64,000 nucleotides of DNA from Halostagnicola sp. A-GB9-2 (GTDB lineage: Archaea > Halobacteriota > Halobacteria > Halobacteriales > Natrialbaceae). Every line of letters begins with the position of its first letter. Positions within the stretch are counted from its first letter, which is position 1. The stretch lies in contig NZ_JASJOC010000012.1 in assembly GCF_030068615.1 (NCBI RefSeq), forward strand, positions 29,142-93,141, written 5' to 3'. The notes beneath the pieces are model-generated. The model ran no database searches. It saw only the letters and a list, made by a program, of their open reading frames with translations, and was not told the origin of the DNA. Positions 35,355 to 42,999 of this stretch are shown here, one piece after another. The position numbers and the translations under genes were made by a program.

Positions 35355-35894
35355 ATGGGAGAATCAGATCAAGGGAGGTGGACAGAACAGATGAGCGGTC
35401 GTGAACGAGTCCGCGGAGTCGCCGAAATGCTTAGTGATCCAACACCTGTCCAAGAAATCGCAGATCGAGCAGCGGTGTCACGGACAACAGCGGACGATGA
35501 ACTCCAGCGGATGGAAAATGACGACTGGGTCATTGAAACGACAATTGATGGTACAAAAGCATACGACGTGAATCCAGTTCGGATGCTTTTTGACGAGGTC
35601 AGCACCCTCATTGAGGAGCATACGCGGGAAGAGTTGGAGGAGCAACTCACGGAGTTGAAAGACGAACAAGAAGCGTTAACGTCGGAATTCAACGCCGACT
35701 CACTCGAGGAGTTTCGGGAACAACTCGCCGAAGAGGAATTCTCGGCTTCGGAGCTTCGTGAACGGCGGAATGTGATCGCTACATGGGAGGCGGTCAACAC
35801 GGAACTCGCGCTCGTGAAACATGCGCTCCACCTGTATGGCGATGTCGTCGAGCTTACCTCACCCAAAAATAACAGTTTCTCCTCATTTGCCTAA
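35355..35894 (+). CDS. DUF7342-type HTH protein (antitoxin-like)
   Basis: 179 aa from the ATG at 35355. It opens GRWTEQMSGRERVRGVAEML then VQEIADRAAVSRTTADDELQ, a winged helix. Helical coiled segments (EEQLTELKDEQEALTSEFNA) and a final LVKHALHLYGD follow. This is the layout I know for haloarchaeal DUF7342. A TATA-like TAAATTATTT sits at ~35323. It overlaps the next gene by one base (TAATG) and probably regulates it. Confidence 0.75.
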   Translation: MGESDQGRWTEQMSGRERVRGVAEMLSDPTPVQEIADRAAVSRTTADDELQRMENDDWVIETTIDGTKAYDVNPVRMLFDEVSTLIEEHTREELEEQLTELKDEQEALTSEFNADSLEEFREQLAEEEFSASELRERRNVIATWEAVNTELALVKHALHLYGDVVELTSPKNNSFSSFA

Positions 35895-36382
35895 TGGTGG
35901 TTTTTCTCGCGAATCGAGCCAACCTCCAGAGCAAACGGCTCCACGATCGCATTCAAAATCGGCTCAGTGCCGAGTTCGATGATGTTCACCGACGACGTAC
36001 CGAACCACGGGAAGCTGGGCCGTATCGCGTCGTCGGCACCGTAAACCCACGGCAGTTCTTGGACAATGAAGCGTATCCAGCGGCGACTGCACGAATCGAA
36101 GTTGGATTCCAACTGCAAACAAGCGAACTGTATGAGTACTACTGGTTCAACTGGGTCGAACCGGACCGGCAACTGCTAGTTGGATGGCATCAGGACAATA
36201 CACATGACGACCTTGGACCTGTTCATTTACAAGTAAACGATAGCTCAACAGTTGTTGAGCATCGCCCAGCCAGTTTCATCGACTCACATCCGCTCGACGT
36301 TATCGAGCGAAGACTCGAGTCGCTCCCCGATACAGTCACTGCGGTTGAGTGGGAAGACGGACGACCGGTTGGACTTCGTTGA
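35894..36382 (+). CDS. hypothetical partner of the DUF7342 protein (toxin-like by position)
   Basis: 162 aa. The ATG shares its A with the upstream stop. A beta-rich domain: YPAATARIEVGFQLQTSELY then YYWFNWVEPDRQLLVGWHQD and VHLQVNDSSTVVEHRP. I recognise no catalytic motif. Co-translation with a DUF7342 regulator and its place in the array suggest a toxin or effector. Its TGA overlaps the ATGAACAAAGCC of coiled-coil copy 7. Confidence 0.65.
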   Translation: MVVFLANRANLQSKRLHDRIQNRLSAEFDDVHRRRTEPREAGPYRVVGTVNPRQFLDNEAYPAATARIEVGFQLQTSELYEYYWFNWVEPDRQLLVGWHQDNTHDDLGPVHLQVNDSSTVVEHRPASFIDSHPLDVIERRLESLPDTVTAVEWEDGRPVGLR

Positions 36383-36843
36383 ATGAACAAAGCCACCGCA
36401 AACAAGAATCCTGTACGGAACTCCAAAGCCGCGAACTCGAGAAAGGCGCGAACCTGGATGAAGTAACCGTCGACGAACACCTTGTCGAGGTCCATGATGG
36501 CCGCCTCGAGCGGATCACGAAAGACGACGGCCAGCAGTACTTTCGATTACGGAGAAGCAAGGAGGAAGCCTCGCTGGCGTCGATGTATCTCTCCCAGAAC
36601 GATTGCGTCCTCGTAACGACCGATGATAATCGATCCGTGCTGGCGAGGGTAAGCGCCGCCGACGTCCCACACGAGGAAGCGTCAGGAGTTGCACTTGATA
36701 CCTACCACCGTGGCCAACTGGACGTCGCGCCGGGCGACCGTGTACACGTCGAACCAGCAGCACTACCCCTGCCTACTCGTCGCCGTCGGCGGCTCCTTGA
36801 GCGCCTGAAATTAGCTAAATTCGTCCAACCTACGTTAGTCTGA
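36383..36843 (+). pseudogene. coiled-coil gene copy 7, truncated at both ends and fused
   Basis: ATGAACAAAGCCACCGCAAA matches the AAMNKATMNK point of the parent. A 1-base indel then puts CTELQSRELEKGANLDEVTV through DGQQYFRL into another frame. After ~36560 similarity ends, and the frame continues into VLVTTDDNRSVLARVSAADV ... LDVAPGDRVHVEP, which has the look of a double-psi beta-barrel end, then a basic tail stopping at 36843. A chimaera of a coiled-coil gene fragment with an unrelated 3' part. Confidence 0.6.
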
Positions 36844-36941
36844 GCTAAGTTAGCTCAGGCTACTTTAGGAAAACTGCTTTACGTATCCCCTTCAAAGTGG
36901 GTATATGACTGGATTTGTGAACCGAAAACGGGAAGTGAACT

Positions 36942-36986
36942 ACCCTACCCTACCGCTCACCTGACGGCTCGCGCTTGAGGGTAGGG
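36942..36986 (-). ncRNA. right-end hairpin, possible guide (omega/re) RNA end
   Basis: ACCCTACCCT at 36942-36951 pairs with AGGGTAGGG at 36978-36986, a 9-bp stem overlapping the tnpB stop codon. In IS605-type elements the TnpB guide RNA spans the tnpB 3' end and right end. The RNA itself is inferred. Confidence 0.4.
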
Positions 36987-38185
36987 CTTCCTGTTTCAAT
37001 GACGCGCTTTGCAGATACTGACGTATCCACAGGGAGCGCAGTCTCCACAGGCGTTGATTCGGAGTGTCCCACTCCTAGCTGCTTGACGCCCAGAGAAAGA
37101 ATGTTCCATGCGGCGTTCGCGTCCCTATCCGCCGTGAAGCCACACGCCGGACAGGAGTGTTCGCGGACCCACAACGGCTTATCGGTCGAAACACCACACG
37201 CCGCGCATTCCTTCGTCGTCCCTGCCGGTTCGACGGCTACGAAGTGCGTCCCGTTCCGCTTACACTTGTATTCGAGTAGCGAGAGGAACGTTCGCCACGC
37301 GGCGGACGCGGTGTTTCGACTGTTCGACGGAGATTCGAGCATCCCCTTCACGTTCAGGTCCTCGACGGCTACGAGGTCGTACTCCCGAGCGTAGTACGCC
37401 GAGAGTTTGTGCAGGAAGTCCCGACGCTTTCGCTTCAGGTCGGCATGGCAGTTCACCACTCGCCGACGTTGACGCTCGTAGTTGTTCGACCCGTGTTCCT
37501 TCCGCGAGAGCTTCCGTTGCTCGCGTTCAAGCCGTTCACGTTCGTCGGAAAGGTCAAGCGACCCGACGGCATGACCGTCGGTATCGTGAGCGTACTTGAG
37601 AATCCCTACGTCGATGCCGACGCGCCGCTCGGGATTCTCGGGTTTTGTCGGCGGCTCACGGTCGAGTTCAACGCCGAAGGTAGCGTGCCACTCGCCGGTC
37701 GGCTCCTTCTTGAGCGTGACCTGCTTGAGCTTCGCGTGGTCGGGTATCTCGCGGTGAAGCCGTATCGGTATGTCTCCGAGTTTCGAGAGGCACAGTACCG
37801 TCCGACCACCCTTCTTGTCGAGCTTGAAGCCGGATTGACTGTACGTGAAACTACGGAACTCCCGTGGCGGTTTCCACTTGAGCATCCCGACGCCGTACCC
37901 CTTCCGCTTGAGTGCGGAGAGGCCCTTGAGATTGTTGAACAGCCGTTCTACGACGGTCTGAAGGACCTTTGAGTACACGTTCGTGAGGTCGTCCCACCAC
38001 TTCTTGAGGTCGGGTAGCTCCGACCGAAGCGAGGTCATAGACGGTAGTTCGCCGTTCTCCTCGCGGTACTCGCCGAGTCGGTAGCGGAAGTGGTTGTACG
38101 TTTGCCTACAAATATCGCGATGGCGGTCCAACTCCTCGCGGTGAGCGTCGGATGGCTTGAGTCGATACTTGTAGGAGTAGTACAT
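36950..38185 (-). CDS. tnpB: TnpB RNA-guided endonuclease
   Basis: 411 aa from the ATG at 38185, whose A overlaps the tnpA stop. RuvC-like residues: VGIDVGILKYAHD (Asp), YDLVAVEDLNVKGML (Glu) and DRDANAAWNIL (Asp). The zinc finger is CAACGVS ... CPACGFT. Full length with all three acidic positions, so it is likely active as a transposon-encoded guided nuclease. N-terminus YKYRLKPSDAHREELDRH is typical. Confidence 0.92.
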   Translation of the reverse strand: MYYSYKYRLKPSDAHREELDRHRDICRQTYNHFRYRLGEYREENGELPSMTSLRSELPDLKKWWDDLTNVYSKVLQTVVERLFNNLKGLSALKRKGYGVGMLKWKPPREFRSFTYSQSGFKLDKKGGRTVLCLSKLGDIPIRLHREIPDHAKLKQVTLKKEPTGEWHATFGVELDREPPTKPENPERRVGIDVGILKYAHDTDGHAVGSLDLSDERERLEREQRKLSRKEHGSNNYERQRRRVVNCHADLKRKRRDFLHKLSAYYAREYDLVAVEDLNVKGMLESPSNSRNTASAAWRTFLSLLEYKCKRNGTHFVAVEPAGTTKECAACGVSTDKPLWVREHSCPACGFTADRDANAAWNILSLGVKQLGVGHSESTPVETALPVDTSVSAKRVIETGSPTLKREPSGER

Positions 38186-38616
38186 CAGGACTCTCGTTGT
38201 TCTTCGACGTATTGCTTCAACACGTCGAGCGACACCTGCCCCGTCGAGAGGAGGCAGTAGGAACTGTTCCAAAACGAGTCGCCCCACAGCTCGTTCTTCA
38301 GTTCATCCTCGTACTCGTTGCGGATACGACGAGCGGTCGCACCCTTCACGGTGTTGATGAACTTTACGAGGTCCGTGGTCGGCTTCGCTCGGAACAGGAC
38401 GTGTATGTGGTCGTCCTCGCCGTCGAGATTGACGAGTTCGACGCCGTAGTTATCCGCGAACCCTTCGATGATACCCCGAATGAAGTTGGTTCGTTCTTCG
38501 GTTAGCACTCCTCGCCGATACTTCGTCGTGAGTATCAGGTGATAGTGGAGCGAGTAGACCGAATGCGAACCTGAGTCGAGGTCGTACTGCATTGGGTTCT
38601 GTAGTTGGTCAGACAC
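38185..38616 (-). CDS. tnpA: IS200/IS605 transposase TnpA (Y1 HUH)
   Basis: 143 aa. HUH motif in DGEDDHIHVLF; catalytic tyrosine in VLKQYVEEQ; SVYSLHYHLILTTKYRRGVL at the N-terminus. It is a single-strand DNA transposase. Length and motifs are normal for the family, so the element may be mobile. A further upstream ~230 bp to the kinase start contains no gene. Confidence 0.92.
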   Translation of the reverse strand: MSDQLQNPMQYDLDSGSHSVYSLHYHLILTTKYRRGVLTEERTNFIRGIIEGFADNYGVELVNLDGEDDHIHVLFRAKPTTDLVKFINTVKGATARRIRNEYEDELKNELWGDSFWNSSYCLLSTGQVSLDVLKQYVEEQRES

Positions 38617-38848
38617 CCTAACGCAAAAAGCTACCGAGTGCGTGGGTTTGTAGTCCTGCTACCGAACACGTTTGAGAACTGTGCAGCGCTGTATCCCCTC
38701 CCTACTCGCGCCTTCGACGCTCGTTGAGGAAGGGGGCTTAGCGCCTCAATTCAGCTAAAAAGGATATCATTTGTCAAGCCAAATCACGGATAATCCGCCA
38801 TCAGACCTTTCTCCTCTTGGTTTGTAGAACTCGCATGTGTCATAATAA

Positions 38849-40018
38849 ATGGATGAGTTCACCGAACAAATAGGTAGTGAGGAGACGGGAGAAAATGGCC
38901 TCCTTCACCGGTCGATGCATCGGGCCGGCCCACGCATCTTCTACGTGGTCGGCATCTGCATCTTCCTCGCCGGGAACAGTTATTTTCTCTTATTCAATAG
39001 CGTCACTGACTTCTTCTCGGTAATGGGAGCTATCAACGCCGGCTTCTACGGCACACTGGGCGCCGTCATTGTCCTCTGTGGCGTCTTCCTGCGGCGTAGG
39101 GACACCTCGCCGTCGCGGTATCCGCGAGCGGCTGTCTGGATGCTCTGTGGCGTCGCGTTTCTCCTCCTGCTTAATGCCCCCATGATTGGCTTCTTGGCCA
39201 ACCAAATGAGCATCGAGTTCCTTCTCGGGTGGGTGATGTCGGTCGTAGCGACCAGCAGCACTGGCGGTGCGGTCGTCGGAACCGTCGAGGCGCGATCCAT
39301 CGAGCAGGCACACCTCAACCAGCACCTTCGAACGGAGCGGGCCGCTGCCGAGTATCACGCCGACCAGCTGGTGTATCTGAACAGTGTGCTTCGTCACGAG
39401 GTGCTGAACAACGTCAACATCATTAGAGGGTACGCCAAGCTCGGCCTCGAGAGCGAAGACACCCAAGAAAAGGCCTTATCGACCATCTACATGCAGAGTG
39501 AAGAGATGGCCACGATCATCACTGACGTACAAGTCCTCATCGCGTCGATACAGGGAGAGAACTCTCTCGAAGCGCGGAACCTGTCGCGGGTGCTGACCGA
39601 GGAACTGGAGAAGGTACAGGCAAAGGCGGAGGTTGAGGTGACGGAAAGCATCCCGGATGATATCTCCGTCAGGGCGGACGACCTCCTCCCTCGCGTCTTC
39701 CGAAACCTGTTTTCGAACGCGATCGAACACAACGACAGCCCGACGTCCAGGATCGAGGTGGCCGTCGAGGAGCGGGCTGATACCGTCGAGGTTCGGGTGA
39801 TAGACAATGGGCCCGGCATCCCAGAGTCCAAGCAGACATCGTTGTTCGAGTCAAGTGTGGAGGCCAACCACGGTCTCGGCCTGTATCTCGTCCACGAGTT
39901 GCTGTTGCGGTATGGCGGCGGCATAGAGATTGCCGAGACCGGCGCTACTGGTACCGAGTTCAAGGTTGAGTTAATCCGTTCGACGAAAGGGGATAGCGGG
40001 CCGGCCGCCGCTCGATAA
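38849..40018 (+). CDS. membrane sensor histidine kinase
   Basis: 389 aa. Four membrane segments in residues ~28-145 (FYVVGICIFLAGNSYFLLF first). The phospho-acceptor helix is YLNSVLRHEVLNNVNIIRGY (~residue 180), the N-box LFSNAIEHN, the G1 box DNGPGIPES and the G2 box HGLGLYLVHEL. The sensor part is only membrane helices, as in many haloarchaeal orphan kinases. No response regulator is adjacent. It lies between two insertion sequences. Confidence 0.88.
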   Translation: MDEFTEQIGSEETGENGLLHRSMHRAGPRIFYVVGICIFLAGNSYFLLFNSVTDFFSVMGAINAGFYGTLGAVIVLCGVFLRRRDTSPSRYPRAAVWMLCGVAFLLLLNAPMIGFLANQMSIEFLLGWVMSVVATSSTGGAVVGTVEARSIEQAHLNQHLRTERAAAEYHADQLVYLNSVLRHEVLNNVNIIRGYAKLGLESEDTQEKALSTIYMQSEEMATIITDVQVLIASIQGENSLEARNLSRVLTEELEKVQAKAEVEVTESIPDDISVRADDLLPRVFRNLFSNAIEHNDSPTSRIEVAVEERADTVEVRVIDNGPGIPESKQTSLFESSVEANHGLGLYLVHELLLRYGGGIEIAETGATGTEFKVELIRSTKGDSGPAAAR

Positions 40019-40505
40019 CACGGCTATTACCGAAATCGGGAACTGTGAAGGCTCAGAGGACCGCGGCCTACAGCATAACCGTCTACGACACCTACAACCC
40101 CTGCTCGAGGTGCATTCGCAACTATTCAGTTTGCACATGTACTGAATGGGTGGTTCACCGCTTTCAGTGTGAAACGAACAAAGCCTTCGTGCTGAACTCA
40201 TCCTCTATATTTAGCAGGCTGGCACTGTCTAGATGAGAGTTTGAGGAATGATCAGGTGGTGGCGAGAAGTGTCCATGCAACTCGCCAACCTGCTCAGAGA
40301 GACCTTAGACGTGGACTGTGATGAGGTTTGGGAGAACGAGCGCACCCCGACACCCGTCAGGGTGTTTGGGGTGCGTTTGCATTCGATGGGATTGTCGGTT
40401 CGGGAGGTCGTCGCAGTGTTCGAATTATTCGGCGTTGAGCGTTCTCACGGCGCAGTTTGGAACTGGACGCACAAACTCTCAGAGGCCCAGAGTGACCCGC
40501 CGACG

Positions 40506-40561
40506 TCCACGAGAACGGAGTTCTCGTGCGGCCCATCAGAACGCAAAGCGTTCTGAGGACG
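40506..40561 (+). repeat. double-hairpin mini-element 1
   Basis: A 56-bp insertion: hairpin CACGAGAAC-GGA-GTTCTCGTG (40508-40528), eight linker bases, hairpin CAGAACGC-AAA-GCGTTCTG (40537-40555), then AGGACG. Removing it restores the transposase reading (DPPT|AQPSRV). Confidence 0.8.
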
Positions 40562-40707
40562 GCGCAGCCGTCGCGGGTCGCAGTCGACGAGAAACAGATC
40601 GAGGTAAACGGCGAGAAAAAGTGGTTGTACGCCGCGATCGAAACAGACTCGAAGCTGTTGCTCGAAATCGATGTCTTCAGCCACCGCGGGACTGACCCCG
40701 CGGCGTT

Positions 40708-40766
40708 CACGAGAACACAGTTCTCGTGCACCCCATCAGAAATCGGAGATTTCTGAGGACGGCGTT
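40708..40766 (+). repeat. double-hairpin mini-element 2
   Basis: A 59-bp insertion with the same plan: CACGAGAAC-ACA-GTTCTCGTG (40708-40728) and CAGAAATC-GGA-GATTTCTG (40737-40755), then AGGACGG. The second stem differs from element 1 at paired positions, so pairing is preserved. CGGCGTT before and after suggests a target duplication. Confidence 0.8.
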
Positions 40767-41075
40767 CCTGCATCAACTCACCGAGAAACACGATATTGAC
40801 GAGACAGAGTTTCTTGTTGATGCTGGCGGCTATCTGACTGCCCTCGCCCGCCACGAATTGAGCGGTCAGCTCGACTACAGCGACCGAAACCACGTCGAAA
40901 AGTGGTTTCAGACCGTCTCAATGCGGATTGACCGCTTTCACTCGTTCTGGCGGGGCAGTCCAGCCAGCGCACGCCGCTGGCTCAGACGCTTCAGACACCA
41001 CTATAACCACGATCGACCGAATCAAGCGCTGAATGGCCGAACACCAGCTGAGGAGGTGCTGAGCTAGACAGTGCC

Positions 41076-41314
41076 CCTGTGACACTACCATCTATTTTCT
41101 GATATGAGTGGGGAGCGATAGACGAGCAGCGAAAATTCGACTACTTCAGCACACTCCTCACGATGATTGAGTATTCCGTCTTTCAGCAAAGGTGCCGTGA
41201 AGGCTGCTTGAACGTCGCCCTACTCCAGAAGAGCTTAACTAGACAGTGGTGTCACAGTTTTTTCACGCACTCATCGTCTCAGTGTCTTGCGGTTTCCCTT
41301 ATCTAGACAGTGCC
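41076..41314. mobile_element. debris of nested insertion sequences
   Basis: No gene. Contains ACTAGACAGTGGTGTCACAG near 41237 and a second exact terminal repeat CTAGACAGTGCC at 41303-41314, which cuts into coiled-coil copy 8. At least one further IS6-like end has been inserted and partly deleted here. Confidence 0.6.
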
Positions 41315-42043
41315 CGCGTAACTCTCGCTGATGCCAGCCTCTTGTCTCCGAATCCAATGCTTGAGATCACTGGCTTTGACATACTCAGCGATCTCCCGGC
41401 AACCGTTCTCCCAGGGACTGTCACCGACGCTGTCGTCGCTGCGGGCCTGCCACAGCTTCGCTGCCAACCGCGTCGGCACCGTACTGGCAGCCGAGCGGCG
41501 CATCTCCTCGTCCATCCGGGCCAACTGCTGGACCGGAAGCAAGTCCCCGTAGGCGAGCGAGATCTCGCCTCGATCAAGTGGGTCCGCGCTCTCGGGCAGC
41601 CGGTAATATGTCTTGCTTTCGTCTTTCGTGATTCGCTCGAGGCGACCATCAACGACGTCGACAGCGTGTTCGTCGACGGTTTCTTCACGGAGGTGCGCGC
41701 CTTTCTCGAATTCGCGAGATTGCAGTTCGGTTACCCGTTCCTTGTTCGTAGTGGCTTTCTTCAGCGCGGCCTCAGTCAACTTCTCGAGATGCGTGGTTTC
41801 GTCCTCGAGGTCGTCGACGCGCTTTTCGAGCGAGGCTGTCCGCTCAGCAAGACGTTCACAGTCAGTCTGGAGGATGTTGATGCGCTTTTCTTTGTGCTCG
41901 AGTTGGCTCTCGAGGTCGCTAATACGGTCATCCATGTGCTCGCGGTCACTCTCGAGTTCGTCGATACGCTGCTCGAGGGTCTCGAAGCGCTCGGCAAGGT
42001 GGTCTGGAAGCTGTTCGGTCGTCGAGATAGTGGGTGCAGACAT
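41315..42043 (-). pseudogene. coiled-coil gene copy 8, 3' end removed by an IS end
   Basis: Minus-strand copy with a full coiled coil (ERFETLEQRIDELESDREHM from residue ~18) and the conserved half up to RRQEAGISESYA. There an IS6-like terminal repeat replaces the last ~45 codons and supplies GTV and a stop. The frame is otherwise intact at ~243 residues. The lost part includes the basic hairpin that may bind DNA, so a normal function is unlikely. Confidence 0.8.
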
Positions 42044-42235
42044 CGTTCTCAGGGGTGGAATCGTACGGTGTGGTAGTCAGCGACCAATCGCTGCTGTGGC
42101 TCGGGTGGGAGCCCGCCGGGTCAAAGATGGCGACGGCTATGGGTTCGCAACTGATGTGGGACGACGAACCGGAGATTAGTTGCCGGCAGCCGGATGAATA
42201 TCGTCGTCGATGACGGTTCCCCTCATGGTCATTGT

Positions 42236-42325
42236 TTAGCCGCTGTCAATCTGCCACTGCAGCCAGATTCGAGCATCGGGTGTGGCCGCGTTGACGAGCG
42301 CGGTTTTGGTGGTGGTGTCACTCAT
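42236..42325 (-). pseudogene. remnant of the 350-aa operon gene (N-terminus)
   Basis: Short frame MSDTTTKTALVNAATPDARI ... QWQIDSG, 29 residues then stop. It starts with the ATGAGTGA overlap on the module A gene, as the 972-2024 gene does. The similarity MSD..(T/A)..(A/L)LN.. is weak; the conserved junction is the stronger evidence. The ~190 bases from here to copy 8 contain nothing recognisable. Confidence 0.45.
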
Positions 42326-42776
42326 CGTCATTCTCGGTGGTGTCAGTGGGTTCGCTGGCGTCCTCGAAGGCACCGGGGTCCGGGCCGAGGTGGCTTTCCG
42401 ACCCGGGGCCACGGCGAGTTCGCAGCTGGATATCGCCTGTCTCCCCAGCGTGGTGGCGAAACGCCAACAGCAGTGGGTCAATCTCTGCTCGGACTTCGCG
42501 TACCCGCCGTTTCGCCTGCGATTTGGCTGTGTCGTCAAGGGCTTCGTCATCGTCGATTGCTGCCAGCAGGTTGTACGCGAGCGTGTCGATTCCTTCGAGG
42601 GTCGTAATGTACGCCTCGTAAGGCGGTTCGCCGTCAGTGGTCTCGGATGAGTCGGACATTGTGTGTTCGGAGTTTGGAAGCAGTGTCTGCAGGACATCCT
42701 CGAGATCGCCGTTGGTGTGAGCGGTGAGGGCAGCTAGCGTTTTCGGGGTCAAGTGAACTGTTCGCTGATCTCTCAT
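42318..42776 (-). CDS. RHH-like/module A fusion protein
   Basis: 152 aa. Residues 1-38 (RTVHLTPKTLAALTAHTNGD, LEDVLQTLL) resemble a short ribbon-helix-helix antitoxin. From residue 40 (MSDSSETTDGEPPYEAYITT) the protein matches module A at 767 (LEGIDTLAYNLLAA; AEIDPLLLAFRHH). It could also start at Met40, giving plain module A. Overlaps the next remnant gene as in the left operon. Confidence 0.65.
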   Translation of the reverse strand: MRDQRTVHLTPKTLAALTAHTNGDLEDVLQTLLPNSEHTMSDSSETTDGEPPYEAYITTLEGIDTLAYNLLAAIDDDEALDDTAKSQAKRRVREVRAEIDPLLLAFRHHAGETGDIQLRTRRGPGSESHLGPDPGAFEDASEPTDTTENDDE

Positions 42777-42871
42777 TTTCCTCTAGGTCGTTGGTATAGT
42801 ACTATAGTTCTATAGGATTGTTGTCGCCGGTGTTCAATAGAATTATACTGGTCGGCGGGGCTTGCTGGGAT
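42777..42871. promoter_or_regulatory. divergent promoter of two RHH-like genes
   Basis: 95 bp between divergent starts. AATTATACT at 42841-42849 is ~26 bases before the plus-strand ATG. TATAGTACTATAGTTCTATAG near 42800 holds TATA-like boxes for the minus-strand gene and is itself partly palindromic. Confidence 0.5.
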
Positions 42872-42997
42872 ATGGCCGACGATATTACGACTGTCCAAAT
42901 CTCCACCGAGACCTGGCGCGAGTTGAACGGGCGCAAGAACCCCGGCGAAACGTTCGACGATGTGATCCAGCGATTGCTCGAGGAGGGTGGTGAGTAA
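42872..42997 (+). CDS. small RHH-like antitoxin protein
   Basis: 41 aa: TTVQISTETWRELNGRKNPG then ETFDDVIQRLLEEGGE, the short VapB-like antitoxin form common in haloarchaea. It resembles the first 38 residues of the divergent gene at 42776 (TVHLTPKTLAALTAHTNGDLEDVLQTLL). No PIN gene follows, so it is an orphan here. Leaderless from the TATA-like box at 42841. Confidence 0.7.
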   Translation: MADDITTVQISTETWRELNGRKNPGETFDDVIQRLLEEGGE

Positions 42998-42999
42998 GG

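Larger units (their letters stand above)
36890..38700 (-). mobile_element. IS200/IS605-family insertion sequence
   Basis: An intact tnpA-tnpB pair. Edges are approximate because this family has no inverted repeats: the right end is around the hairpin at 36942-36986, and the left end lies in the ~230-bp gene-free stretch 38617-38848. The element separates the cassette array from the histidine kinase. Confidence 0.75.
40248..41067 (+). pseudogene. IS6-family transposase, interrupted twice
   Basis: Three successive frames rebuild one DDE transposase: LGVRLHSMGLSVREVV-type N-terminus, SRVAVDEKQIEVNGEKKWLY with AAIETDSKLLLEIDVFSHRG (first D region), FLVDAGGYLTALARHEL (second D), and HVEKWFQTVSMRIDRF with FRHHYNHDRPNQAL (E region). 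Each mini-element adds an insertion of length 2 mod 3 plus an in-frame TGA, so the protein is not made intact. Confidence 0.85.
40221..41075 (+). mobile_element. IS6-like insertion sequence with two internal insertions
   Basis: Terminal inverted repeats GGCACTGTCTAG (40221-40232) and CTAGACAGTGCC (41064-41075) enclose a transposase gene. Without the two inserted mini-elements (56 and 59 bp) the element would be 740 bp, the usual size of haloarchaeal IS6-like elements. Confidence 0.85.

Noticed and set aside
5197..36382. Classical defence systems (CBASS, BREX, Cas operons)
   Set aside because: None of their signature genes is visible; the nucleotidyltransferase at 26804 is of AbiEii/DUF6036 type with an HTH partner, not a cGAS-like gene with effectors.
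4899..36843. Classical integron
   Set aside because: No tyrosine recombinase gene is in the window, and the repeats are ~215 bp plus a gene fragment, not attC-like sites.
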